Assembly: GCA_030248215.1 (NCBI GenBank)
Contig: JASANG010003801.1
Coordinates: 155,238 to 219,237, forward strand
DNA: 64,000 bases
Direction of reading: 5' to 3'
Origin: Enoplolaimus lenunculus
Taxonomy: Eukaryota > Nematoda > Enoplea > Enoplida > Thoracostomopsidae
Shown here: positions 53,460 to 63,190 of the stretch, piece by piece
Layout of the letters: every line of letters starts with the position of its first letter
Numbering within the stretch: position 1 is the stretch's first letter
Position numbers and translations under genes: made by a program
The notes under the pieces: model-generated
Databases searched by the model: none
Told to the model about the DNA's origin: nothing
Seen by the model: only the letters and a program-made list of their open reading frames with translations

Positions 53460-53697
53460 CTTTTAGAATGAATTTAAAACACGAAATATAATATATGAAT
53501 AAAAATTTGTACAACATATAATTAAAATATACACATTGTAATGTTAGAAATAGTACAAAGTATATTTGATTCTGTTTGAAAATACAATACTATTTTTTAA
53601 ATTTTTTTAACTCAACGCTGCGATTTGGGAACGCAATAACCCTTGCGACCATAATGTTTTGGCCCTTTCGCCCGGATCATTTTACCATTAATGTTAC

Positions 53698-54045
53698 TTT
53701 AAGCAAGAGTGGATGATGTCCACCTTGCAGAAGAGTGTGAAACTGTTTGGGCTGTGCATGGCACAAAGTGTACCAGCACGCGTTGCATTTTTGCTCGACC
53801 CCCCCCCTGATTTGGGGGGGGTAGTCACCACTTAATCTACGTAGTAAACACAGGAGTTAAAATATAATCGGAGCGACTTTAGCTAAAATTCAAAATATTG
53901 GTTCAACGATTCCCCCCCCCCAAATAAGGGGGGGGGGGGGGTGTAGGCCAAAAACGCAACGCGTCCCAGTGACGTTCTTTAATACACAGAATGTACCCAG
54001 TTGCACACTCTTGTTATAAAGAGTGATCATCCACTTTTGCTTTAA
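53698..54045. mobile_element. Foldback MITE with poly-G/poly-C core
   Basis: The left end TTTAAGCAAGAGTGGATGAT pairs with ATCATCCACTTTTGCTTTAA at the right. The core has CCCCCCCCCTGATTTGGGGG and a 14-G run. Arms contain GCACGCGTTGCATTTTTG and its inverse. Confidence 0.78.
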
Positions 54046-54459
54046 GGGACGTGCCATTTTTTTCGACGGACTATAACAGAATACGCTTAATAGCTTTAGA
54101 CTATTTTTTTCCTCATGTTTAGGCTTATGCTATGTTATATGCGTATATATCCCTACGGTGAGGCTTAGGCTCAGGCTAAGGGTTGCGCTAAACTTGACTG
54201 TGGCATGTGCCGTTGCGCGCCTCTGCGCGCTGCCGCAGAGAGGTGTGAGTGGGTAAAAAATTATTTTTACCCGTTTGGTGCCGAAATTTTATTTCGGTAC
54301 CCACGGCTATATCCGCGCAAAATTCCGTTAACCATCAACCACCTTTATCTGCTCAAAAAATTTTTATCGTTACCACCCGCCTTTACCCGACCCTATTTTT
54401 TCTTCCGCGTTCAATACAATTGTGTTTTGCAGCGCATTAATGATACTCGCTGCTTATTT

Positions 54460-54752
54460 GGGTTGCGCTATACTCTTGACGTCCGGCGCTGTACGTCACC
54501 GTGCGTCACTCGTATGGCACCGTTCGTCACCGTGCGTCACCCGTACGGCGCTGTCCGTCACCGTCCGGTATGCCCGCACCAAACTTTTCTTACCAGGCTC
54601 TTTTACCCGTGCGCAGCTTGCAGTTGTTCTGCCATACGTCGCCGCATGCCAGCAGACGCTGCCGCGTGCTGCTGGAAAGTCTATTTGGTGGAAATTTTAA
54701 TAAACAATTTTACGGTGCTGCACCCCAGCGATCGGCGAGTATAGCGCAACCC
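54460..54752. mobile_element. GGGTTGCGCTATACTC-ended MITE
   Basis: GGGTTGCGCTATACTC at the left, GAGTATAGCGCAACCC at the right: perfect 16-bp inverted ends. The interior repeats CGTCACCGT(G/C)CG units. A partial copy starts at 54184. The long open frames here are by-products of the GC-rich repeat. Confidence 0.82.
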
Positions 54753-55412
54753 GTAGGTTTAGGAATATGCTTATACTATTAAAACCAATACTACACAGGT
54801 CATGTCAGAGTAAAAACTGAAATTACATAAACTGGAAGTGGTTAATATTTTGGTTCGGCCGGGTCCATGACATTTTGCCTCTGACTCGGATTATTTTAAC
54901 ACTCCCGTACTGTACCGATGACCTGCATAAACATTAAAGTCAGCATTAGCAAGTTGAACAAGATATTTGGTCAAATTTTGAATCCAAATGTTAAAGTTGG
55001 CTTGAAAACCTCAAAAATTAAACCACATTATAACGCTCATCCAGTACAAAGTTTGACGGCTAAATTTTTGCTTAATGCTACAGTAATTTGAATGAGAGTC
55101 CAGGAGTAAGAAAAAAATCTCTACTTTGAGTCAGAATCAATAGAATAATATAGAATAATGCAATGGTGAGTTGAAAAAACCTAATTTGAGGGGAGGCGCA
55201 TAAAAGACTCGGTCGTCGGAGCCAAACGCAACTTTAGAGACTCCACTTGAACCAAAAGTCAAGTTGTCTGGGAAATTTAAATCCATAGACATGCGTCTAT
55301 TTTCGTTTTTGCAGGCTCCCGGCCAACCTTAAGCACGGCTCTGCTTTAGGCCAGGCTGAGATTCAAGTTTATAAACCACGCCCCTAAACCTATAAGCATT
55401 TTCGTAAGCGTA

Positions 55413-55645
55413 CACTGTAAATTCCAGCGAGTTTATTTTAACTCAGAATCAATGAATTTATGCAGAAGTCTGAGCTCTGAATTAGCTCTCACATAACTCA
55501 AAATACTGCGTTCATTTCAGAGTTAATTAATCAACTCACCCGGAATTAAATCAGCACAGAGCGAGTTGACGCTTCCTATATTAATTACCACAGAAATAAC
55601 CAAAAACGACTAATTCGCAGTCTGAGTTGATTAAATCAATTCATC
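55413..55645. mobile_element. CACTGTAAATTCC foldback MITE
   Basis: CACTGTAAATTCCAGCGAGT preceded by TA. GAGTTAATTAATCAACTC lies in the middle; the right end GAGTTGATTAAATCAATTCA is the inverse of the left arm. Confidence 0.6.
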
Positions 55646-56436
55646 GGGGTGGGTGTGTAAGCGTGAACCTAAAACTAAAACCTAAAACTGTGACAGGAAT
55701 TGTCCAAAAGCCGTATAAAACTTACGTTTAATTGCCAAGTATTATTTCACTTAATGCCGCTTTCAAGCAATCCAAATATAGAAATACTTTGAGCCCAAAT
55801 TGCTTCGTATACGTTTTTTAAACCAGATGACCAGAAAAAGTTTTCAAGTAAAGTTTACTCTCTTGTTATTTTTACTTAAAAAATTGTCCAATGAACTAGA
55901 GACAAAAAAATATACTATATACAGCTTTTGCTGTCACACTATATTAATATTAGTATATTATTATTATTATTATTATTATTATTAGCCAAAATAAAGAAAG
56001 ACTGGCTGTGTTTTACTGAACGCGTCTCTCAATATTACAGAATAAAATTTGAACAATTTTAAAATTTCGTAAATGTTTCGACTTGTGACTTCCCTTAAAA
56101 TATATTAACATATGAAACAATAACAAGCTGATGCATTCACAAGGGATTGGTTGTGTTTGGGCAGATTTTTTAGACTAAATCTGACGTTTGGTGCACGATA
56201 ACAGACGACGAGGGGAACAACGTTGTTATTTGTGCCGGTGTGTGCAGAAAATTGATCTCCGGTTCCGGATATTAAACGACTACGGTATAGAACTTGTCTT
56301 ACTGTCGGTTCCGGTGAGGTTAAATTTGTTACATTTTTGTATGTCAAAATGATGATCCATTCAGCGAGTTTGTTTGCTTACACTGACACTGACACAACGC
56401 TGGCGTTATAGGCGTCGCGCGTATGTTAAAAATATT

Positions 56437-56588
56437 GGCCCTGGTATAGAACAAGCCGGAACAGTAGTATAAGCATATTCTAAGCCTAAGCCTAAACCTA
56501 AGCCTACGTAACAAACTTTTTCTAAAGCTTAAACTGGCTCCGTTGCAGCCCCTTTAGAAAACGATCCAGCCCTGTTCTATACATTGGC
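56437..56588 (-). mobile_element. TTAGGC-bearing MITE, short core
   Basis: GGCCCTGGTATAGAACAAGC then CGGAAC; right end CCAGCCCTGTTCTATACATT then GGCC. The core holds only about four CCTAAG units. Confidence 0.75.
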
Positions 56589-56761
56589 CAAAATATTCTA
56601 ATACCACGCGCTGTGCCGCACGTCGTAACTACATTCCTAAGTATAACGTTGCATTATCGCTCAAGCTTTTGATGTAAGGCAAAAACGTTGAATTCAACGT
56701 ATAGTTGCAATACCGGATGTATATCAGTAACGAAGGGTAGCGCAGCGTGGGTTAAAAATAA

Positions 56762-56850
56762 ATAACAGTCCGTAACCGAATAACAGGGGGTATCCTCTGT
56801 AGAGGCCAAATAAATAGCAGTTCCCCCTCTTATTCGAGTCACTGTTTTTT
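56762..56850. mobile_element. Short foldback element (TCGAATAA.. type), copy 2
   Basis: AACAGTCCGTAACCGAATAA then CAGGGGG pairs with CCCCCTCTTATTCGAGTCAC then TGTT. Related to 37194-37276. Confidence 0.6.
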
Positions 56851-57631
56851 GACACGTGTCAAAGGGAAAGTACGGGGATCATTTTTAAAACGATTAATTT
56901 TCTAATTTTTTCCTGATTCTGTCTGCAATATTCCATTCAAAATTAAGAGTTAGGCTTAGGCTGTGGAATAGCTAAGGTTTTTTTAATAAACCTATTTTAG
57001 CCCAAACCTAAGCCTATATGTAAAGGTGAAAGTGAGACACTAGAGCCTACTCCTGTAAACACCAGTTGTACACGTCCCATGATTGTCTTTAAACGTCATG
57101 CTGTTCAGTTGTTTAGACTTACGCTTAGCAAACATGATGCGATTTTCACATGAAAATAGAAATTATAAATTCTCCTCGAACTGTGTATAAACTTTATACA
57201 AAACGAAATTTTAAAATCCACAAAACTTTAAATATTGAAGCAACACAGCTCTTTCAACAAAAGTTATGACATCAAAATTAACCAAATTTAATACTGAAAA
57301 ATGCTACTATTCGCAAGCTACATATATATACATATATATGTACATATATATATATATATAATATATATATTATATAATTTTGCTCAATTTTATAAATTTA
57401 ACGAGTTAACTTCAAATACTCAAAATGTTGCAACGCCCACTCATTGTCAAAAGCGTCCATTTCAAGCTGACGTAAAACAATCAACGATTTGGGGTGGATG
57501 GAGATTGCAGAAGGGATCAACGTTCGGAGCGAGATTATCCATATGACATCCCAATTTTGATTATGCATTTCCAAAACGTCAGTTCTTGTGGAACTGGTTT
57601 GCAAATGTGTTTGTGTTCACTTTAAACATAG

Positions 57632-57782
57632 CGGCCAATGTAGTACACAACGCCGTTAACAGTAGTATAAGCATATTTCTAAGCCTATAAGCCTAAGTGA
57701 AAAAATAGCCTAAAGCTTCAGCTTACTTTATATACTGCAGTCCCGCATAAAAAACGTACGACTCGGATGTTTACATGGGCCA
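57632..57782 (-). mobile_element. TTAGGC-bearing MITE, short core
   Basis: GCGGCCAATGTAGTACACAA at the left, AAACGTACGACTCGGATGTT then TACATGGGCC at the right. The core has two CCTAAG/CCTATAAGCC units. Confidence 0.65.
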
Positions 57783-58403
57783 GCGTAGTAAAATATTTGT
57801 ACAGAAGAAATTGTTGAACGCGGCGAGAGCGCGATATAAAATAGAAAAACATTTGCGAACGAGAAGCCAAACACAATTTTATTTGTACATTACACGATTT
57901 TTTGATCCATTATGGGGGGTGCAACGAACTCATTATTAATTATAAAAAAATTTTATAAAGGGTCATTATGAAAATGACGTAAATTTTAGCATTTACATCA
58001 TATGTCGTATAGGCTAATCTGCTATTCAGACCAATTGCTAATTAGCCGAGGTGAAACTGATATTATAGCAGTTTGACCTGAGCTAAACTGCTATAGAACT
58101 TACAGACCAATCATACTTGATTATTTTGACAGATACAGTACCATTAACCAATCAGCGTTGGTCTTTACAGCACTGTTGTTTTGCGACATCTCACAATCGC
58201 AGTTTACCGTAGTCCAAACTGATATTTGCTTCGAATAGCAGACTGGACTACGACACATATATGAAACAGTAGATTAATTGAAATATGGTACCGAAAATCC
58301 AGCTAACCTTTGATAATTTTCGAGGAAATTATTCTGTTGAAATGTTGAAAATTCATTTAAAATCGTAACGCCGACCATAGAAGTTTTTCAAACGCTTGTT
58401 TAA

Positions 58404-58703
58404 AGCCCTATTCAAACGTACAAGTTTTTGCAGCAAAAACTTGCACGTGTATTAACTTGCATTTGCAAATTTGGTCACAAAGCAGCTTTGAAGTTCTTGC
58501 AGATGCAAATTGCTCACTGGAATTCATGCTATTGAGTTTAATTCGCACCTGTGAACGCAGCTACCAGTCGCTAGAATTTCTTGAACCTGCAATATGGTTG
58601 GTCAATCGGAATGTTTCTGTGGAAATACTGGCCGCTGCAAGTATTTCGTACAAGTTGCAGCTGCGAGTTCTCACTGCAAAAGCGTGTACATGTGAATGGA
58701 GCT
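58404..58703. mobile_element. MITE with AGCCCTATTCAAACG ends (relative of 30182-30690)
   Basis: AGCCCTATTCAAACGTACAA then GTTTTTGCAGC pairs with CTGCAAAAGCGTGTACATGT then GAATGGAGCT. The inner GTCACAAAGCAGCTTTGAAG is shared with 30240-30260. Confidence 0.7.
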
Positions 58704-59542
58704 TAAGAATCGCAGATGGACGTTCACAAAGAAGCTGAGCCCTTTTTGCAGTTAGGCAGTTTGTGCCGTACACTAACAGAGAACTTTCACGCTATAGATT
58801 TAAGCTACTTTACATAGTGACAAAAATTAAAAATTTGTGTGAAGTAGAAACCTTATCAAGTTTTCACTAAAATATTTTCTGACGGAGGGGTAGTGTGAAT
58901 GGCATCGTCATGGATCCACTAGTGAGTGGGACTATACTTGGGGTAGAAATATCGCAATTTGTCGGTTTGGGCAAAAATTTTCATCGGAAGGTCCGGCAGC
59001 ATCGGTAGAAATATTTTTCGCGATTTGTTGCGTAGTTCATTGAGAAACTATAAACTGCACGCACCAACAAGATAAACCCCCTTTTTATGTATTATCACTG
59101 AAATTACCTTTAAATTTCAGCTTTTTCTTAGCCGATTATTCTAATCTTTTTAAAAGTTTTCCGACATCTCAACAAAAGTTTTTCATGCAGTTGAATCAAA
59201 AATATCGGTAGCAGCAGTGCGATGTAATAGTCCAAATTTAAATTGACCCGTTATCTTAATTTAAAATCTTGCTTTAAGCCTCTATTAAAATTACCGTTTC
59301 AAAAAATTAATCTGTCTCAGGACCAATATTTATAGGTTTAAGCGGCTGTCGTACGCCAATCTTCAAATTTTCTTACGTTCCAAAAACAACGCCTTGTTTA
59401 TTTTGAAGTTCCTCCAATTCCAGGCACGCACTACATCCGGTTGCACCCTGCTAAAAGCTTTTGCAGTATATAAAAAATTTGAAAACTTTCCACTCTGAAA
59501 GCACAAAATCAAAACTGTTTCAGTCGCCCGAATGTTAGTTTT

Positions 59543-59998
59543 AGGGCCGTCCCGGTTTCTGGTGGGTCTGTAAAAAAGCATGCTGACATTGCAGACTACT
59601 TTTTTGCTTAGGCTTAGGCTTAAGCTTAGTAATACGCTTCTGCAACGCTTAGGCTTAGGCTTAGGCTTAGGAATACGCTTCTTGCAACGCTTAGGCTTAG
59701 GCTTAGGAATACGCTTTTGCAACGCTTAGGCTTAGGCTTAGGCTTAGGAATGCGCTTTTGCAACGCTTAGGCTTAGGCTTAGGCTTAGGAATACGCTTCT
59801 GCAACGCTCAGGCTTAGGCTTAAGCTTAGGAATGCGCTTTTGCAACGCTTAGGCATAGGCTTAGGCTTGGGAATACGCTTCTGTAACGCTCAGGCTTAGG
59901 CTTAAGCTTAGGAATGCGCTTTTGCAACGCTTAGGCATAGGCTTAGGTTTGGGAATACGCTTAATCTACTGTTACGGCCCTAAAAGTTAACAATGGCC
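59543..59998 (+). mobile_element. TTAGGC-bearing MITE with the longest array
   Basis: Left GGGCCGTCCCGGTTTCTGGT; right TCTACTGTTACGGCCCTAAA..AATGGCC. The core is about 330 bp: (GCTTAGGCTTAGGCTTAG) then GAATACGCTT(C/T)TGCAAC, repeated about eight times as a higher-order unit of roughly 40-60 bp. Confidence 0.82.
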
Positions 59999-60250
59999 GT
60001 TTCAGATATCGAAATATTTCCACAATTCTTGATTCCCATTGCGTTTTTCTGTCCGTCAGATTTCACATTTTGACGTATTTTAAGGTTAAACCTCACGCCG
60101 CCGTCTCTGTCAGGTTATGAATGTTGCATGTCGCTAGACTCCGCATAATAATGACGTATTCGAAGACGCCGAGGTTATATTAATTTTTAAATTTCAAAAC
60201 GGATGAAATTGTAAAAAATATTAATGGATTGTACCAACGGTCGCCCAAGA

Positions 60251-61883
60251 CTATAAATGTTGACCGTTGCCATACTCCTGACTGTAATGTCGCGTTCCAA
60301 GTGACCCCAGCTCATCGTCGTACAGCTGTTCAACTGACGGATGAGAATGAACAATGTACCACGAAAATACAACCAGAGCGACCAAAAATCCAATCAGGGT
60401 CCATTGCTCGAGTACACTTGCGAGCCATTCCCATTCCAGCTCGAGTAACTTACGGCGTTCAGTTTCACTTGATATTCTCATCAGTTCACTTACGTCAGCT
60501 CTCAGGGCGCCTAGGGTCGCCGATAGCTGACTGCTTGTCAACGCTCCGGCACCAGATGACCCTGGGGGGACCCCTGTACCCCCTCGACCACCTGAAAAAG
60601 GATCTGAAGAGTCTAAACGGCGAGGGTCGGAAGTATCAAAAGTCACACCTCCTAGCAGATCACCGTCTAAATGAGATGTCACATTTACTGATGGTTCTAG
60701 CCGTCCTAGGCTCAAACGGTTACCTTCAGTGTAAGTGAATGGTGCAGGATTGCTAGGGGTAAAACTGTGAAGTGGCCCGCCCATGCCTAAGGCGGTTCCA
60801 TTGGGGGTGGTACGATTGAGTAGTGTCGTAGCTGGAGATCCATCACCGCCACTGACCATGGTTGCTGTTGCGGCAGATGCTGGCGACATGTGGCCGGATG
60901 ATTTTCGATGCTGAAATAGCGAAAAAATCATTTAGAAGAGACTTAATTGCTATTTGAATTGAGTTGTGATCTATTAACTCAAACTAGCATACTTTTTGCC
61001 GATTAGTGATTATTCGAATTTGTAAGGATTGTGTGGATATAAAAGAAAACTTGTGTTCCTGACCCTTTTAGCAGCTGCTTGCACACAGGAAAAATCATTG
61101 ACTCCACAATAGCGGAAAGAAACAGGTGAGCGACGCGAGCGAAAAGCCAAACGTCATTTTAGTGCTCAGAACCGGCCTATTTCGACGGTATGGGCCAGGG
61201 GGTTGCGTCTTGCTAATCTGCCAGAGGAACGCTGACTATGTGCGTTTTTTACTGCGATGTTTGTTTCAATAATTTATTGCATTTTTGCAATTGAAAATGG
61301 GTAAGGAGGTGTCGTCATTCATAAGGCCATCTTGGTTCCTTTAGCACAGTATTCGAGCTCAACTTTGGAAATAGGGCCAATGTAAAGAACTGGGGCGGAA
61401 CAGTATTATAAGCATATTCCTAAGCCTAAGCCTAAGCCTAAGCGTAAGAATGAGCCTATTCCTAAGCCTAAGCCTAAGCCTAAACCTAAACGTAAGAATG
61501 AGCATATTCCTAAACCTAAACCTAAACCTCAGCCTAAACCAAGCAAAAAAGATTAGTCTAAAGCTTTAAGCTTACTCTATTGCAGTCCCACAGAAAAACG
61601 ATGTTCCGCCCCTGATCTTTCGGGCCGGAACATAGCTACCAAAACTTTACCCTCTTTTTGGTGGCAGTTGTCGAAGTTTCGTTTGCAGTTGAGGCAAGAT
61701 GAGCCGCTTTGAGTGGCGCTGGTGTTCTAAGTATAATAAATCGTGACATATTGCCAAATACGAGTCGCCTTAAACGTGGGGGTACCTCTTTGCCGTAACG
61801 ACCCTGTTGTTGAATGACGATGAATATCGTTGTAAATAGCGTTGCGAACGCAATAAATACTATCATTCCAATGTAGAACCAGC
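60251..61883 (-). CDS. Cys-loop ligand-gated ion channel subunit, C-terminal part (M3-M4)
   Basis: Two minus-strand exons: 61883-61651 (phase 1 to 0, acceptor ATTTTAG, donor AGG|GTAAAG) and 60910-60251 (acceptor CTATTTCAG, stop TAG). The first encodes a membrane helix WFYIGMIVFIAFATLFTTIF and then EVPPRLRRLVFGNMSRFIIL, matching nicotinic receptor M3 and the 'MPxWVRxxFLxxLPRxLxM' segment after it. The second holds a loop of about 130 Ser/Gly/Pro-rich residues, an amphipathic stretch RRKLLELEWEWLASVLEQW as precedes M4 in nicotinic receptors, and M4 (LIGFLVALVVFSWYIV). About 35 residues follow M4, longer than usual. The ligand-binding domain, M1 and M2 must lie beyond 64000, so ion selectivity cannot be read. 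A nicotinic-like subunit is most likely. Confidence 0.82.
61377..61627 (-). mobile_element. TTAGGC-bearing MITE
   Basis: GGCCAATGTAAAGAACTGGG then GCGGAAC; right end GTTCCGCCCCTGATCTTTCG then GGCC. The core CCTAAGCCTAAGCCTAAGCG is repeated in three blocks. It ends 24 bp from the ion-channel exon, inside its last intron. Confidence 0.82.
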
Positions 61884-62531
61884 CTAAAATGTAAATATAC
61901 CATGGCCTATTCAGAATTAAGCGACCTGCCTGTAGCCACTAACTCCAGACACAAGTCTAGCCTAAGTTTAAACCAACGCCTAAGCCCAAATATGAGCCTC
62001 TGGTGAAGTCTCAGCTTTCTAGTCTCTGAGGTCACAGCCTTTCTGGGTCCAAATGGACAGGGCTCCTGTATAGAAGCGGATCCGCAAAATTTGTAACGGT
62101 GGGCAGGCGGGCTGACAAATGTTATGAAACGCAAAAATTGTAAGGTAGGAACCTTTCCATTTTATCACAAATTCTGCGGGAAAAATTGTAAAAAATTGTA
62201 AGGTGGAGACCTTATCATTTTAACGCAAAATAATTTCTGATGGGTAGGCGTACGCCCCTCTCCCCCTCCTGGATTCGCTAGTACCCCTATAATTAGCATG
62301 GACCAATAGGATTGTTTCCCATGCAAATGTTTTCTGTTTCAACCATAGGATTAATTCTTTGCCCACGCTAATGTTTTCTATTTTAACCAATAAAATTAAT
62401 TCTTTCCACACGCAAATGTTTTCTATTGAACTGAAATCCTAAATTACGATTTGGATTTTGGACATTCGATTTCATAGGTTTTTCGCGTTTAACAGCCCTA
62501 AATCGTGGCACCCGGTTAATTGTTGACGTTC

Positions 62532-62880
62532 GAAATTTTTCGTCGGTCGAATAATTTTTTGCGTTTTAAAATTTTTCAGTGTCTAAGACGTGCTCGAAAC
62601 TAATTTGCATATTCAAATTTAGAGATAAGACTGGTTGTAGCATAGACTTTTTGTAGCTTTTTGACAGATGAGGCTGCAGCCTTTCGGTCACTGCAGCGGA
62701 TCTGACCGCAGTTTTCTGATTCTTAGAAATTTTTCGTCGGTCGAATAATTTTTTGCGTTTTAAAAATTTTCAGTTTCTAAGACGTGCTCGAAACTAATTT
62801 GCATATTCAAATTTAGAGATAAGATTGGTTGTATAGCATAGACTTTTTGTAGCTGTTTAACGGATGAGGTCGCGGCGTTC
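62532..62880. repeat. Two direct copies of a block of about 150 bp, 194 bp apart
   Basis: GAAATTTTTCGTCGGTCGAA and the following sequence through GTTGTA..CATAGACTTTTTGTAGCT occur at 62532 and 62726 with few differences. Confidence 0.85.
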
Positions 62881-62881
62881 G

Positions 62882-63190
62882 GGTCGCTACAGCGGATGTG
62901 ACCGCGGCCTTCTGGTCACTCCAGCGGATGTGGACGTGGCTTTGTGGTCACTCCAGCGGATGTGGACGTGGCTTTGTGGTCACTCCAGCGGATGTGGACG
63001 TGGCTTTGTGGTCACTCCAGCGGATGTGGACGTGGCTTTGTGGTCACTCCAGCGGATGTGGACGTGGCTTTGTGGTCACTCCAGCGGATGTGGACGTGGC
63101 TTTGTGGTCACTCCAGCGGATGTGGACGTGGCTTTGTGGTCACTCCAGCGGATGTGGACGTGGCTTTGTGGTCACTCCAGCGGATGTGGT
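62882..63190. repeat. 32-bp minisatellite
   Basis: The unit GGTCACTCCAGCGGATGTGG then ACGTGGCTTTGT occurs eight times identically from 62914, with diverged units at each end. Because 32 is not a multiple of 3, all three + frames stay open and translate to the same repeated peptide; this is not evidence for a gene. Confidence 0.95.

Larger units (their letters stand above)
51591..60250. other. Intergenic region between secreted-protein and ion-channel genes
   Basis: 8.7 kb without a supported coding exon. It is a mosaic of the MITEs listed separately, AT-rich unique DNA, (AT)n near 57330-57375 and (ATT)n at 55957-55984. The promoter and any 5' UTR of the secreted-protein gene should lie here, but I see no defined site. 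Confidence 0.6.

Noticed and set aside
54205-54782. Overlapping + frames of 63-179 codons
   Set aside because: They lie in the GC-rich GGGTTGCGCTATAC MITE and its partial neighbour; long frames follow from composition.
57398-57604. Minus-strand frame of 68 codons (..NQNWDVIWIISLRTL..) upstream of the secreted-protein gene
   Set aside because: No good acceptor of matching phase, no signal of conservation I can see, and a signal peptide already marks the first exon at 51571. Could be a 5' exon or chance; not supported.
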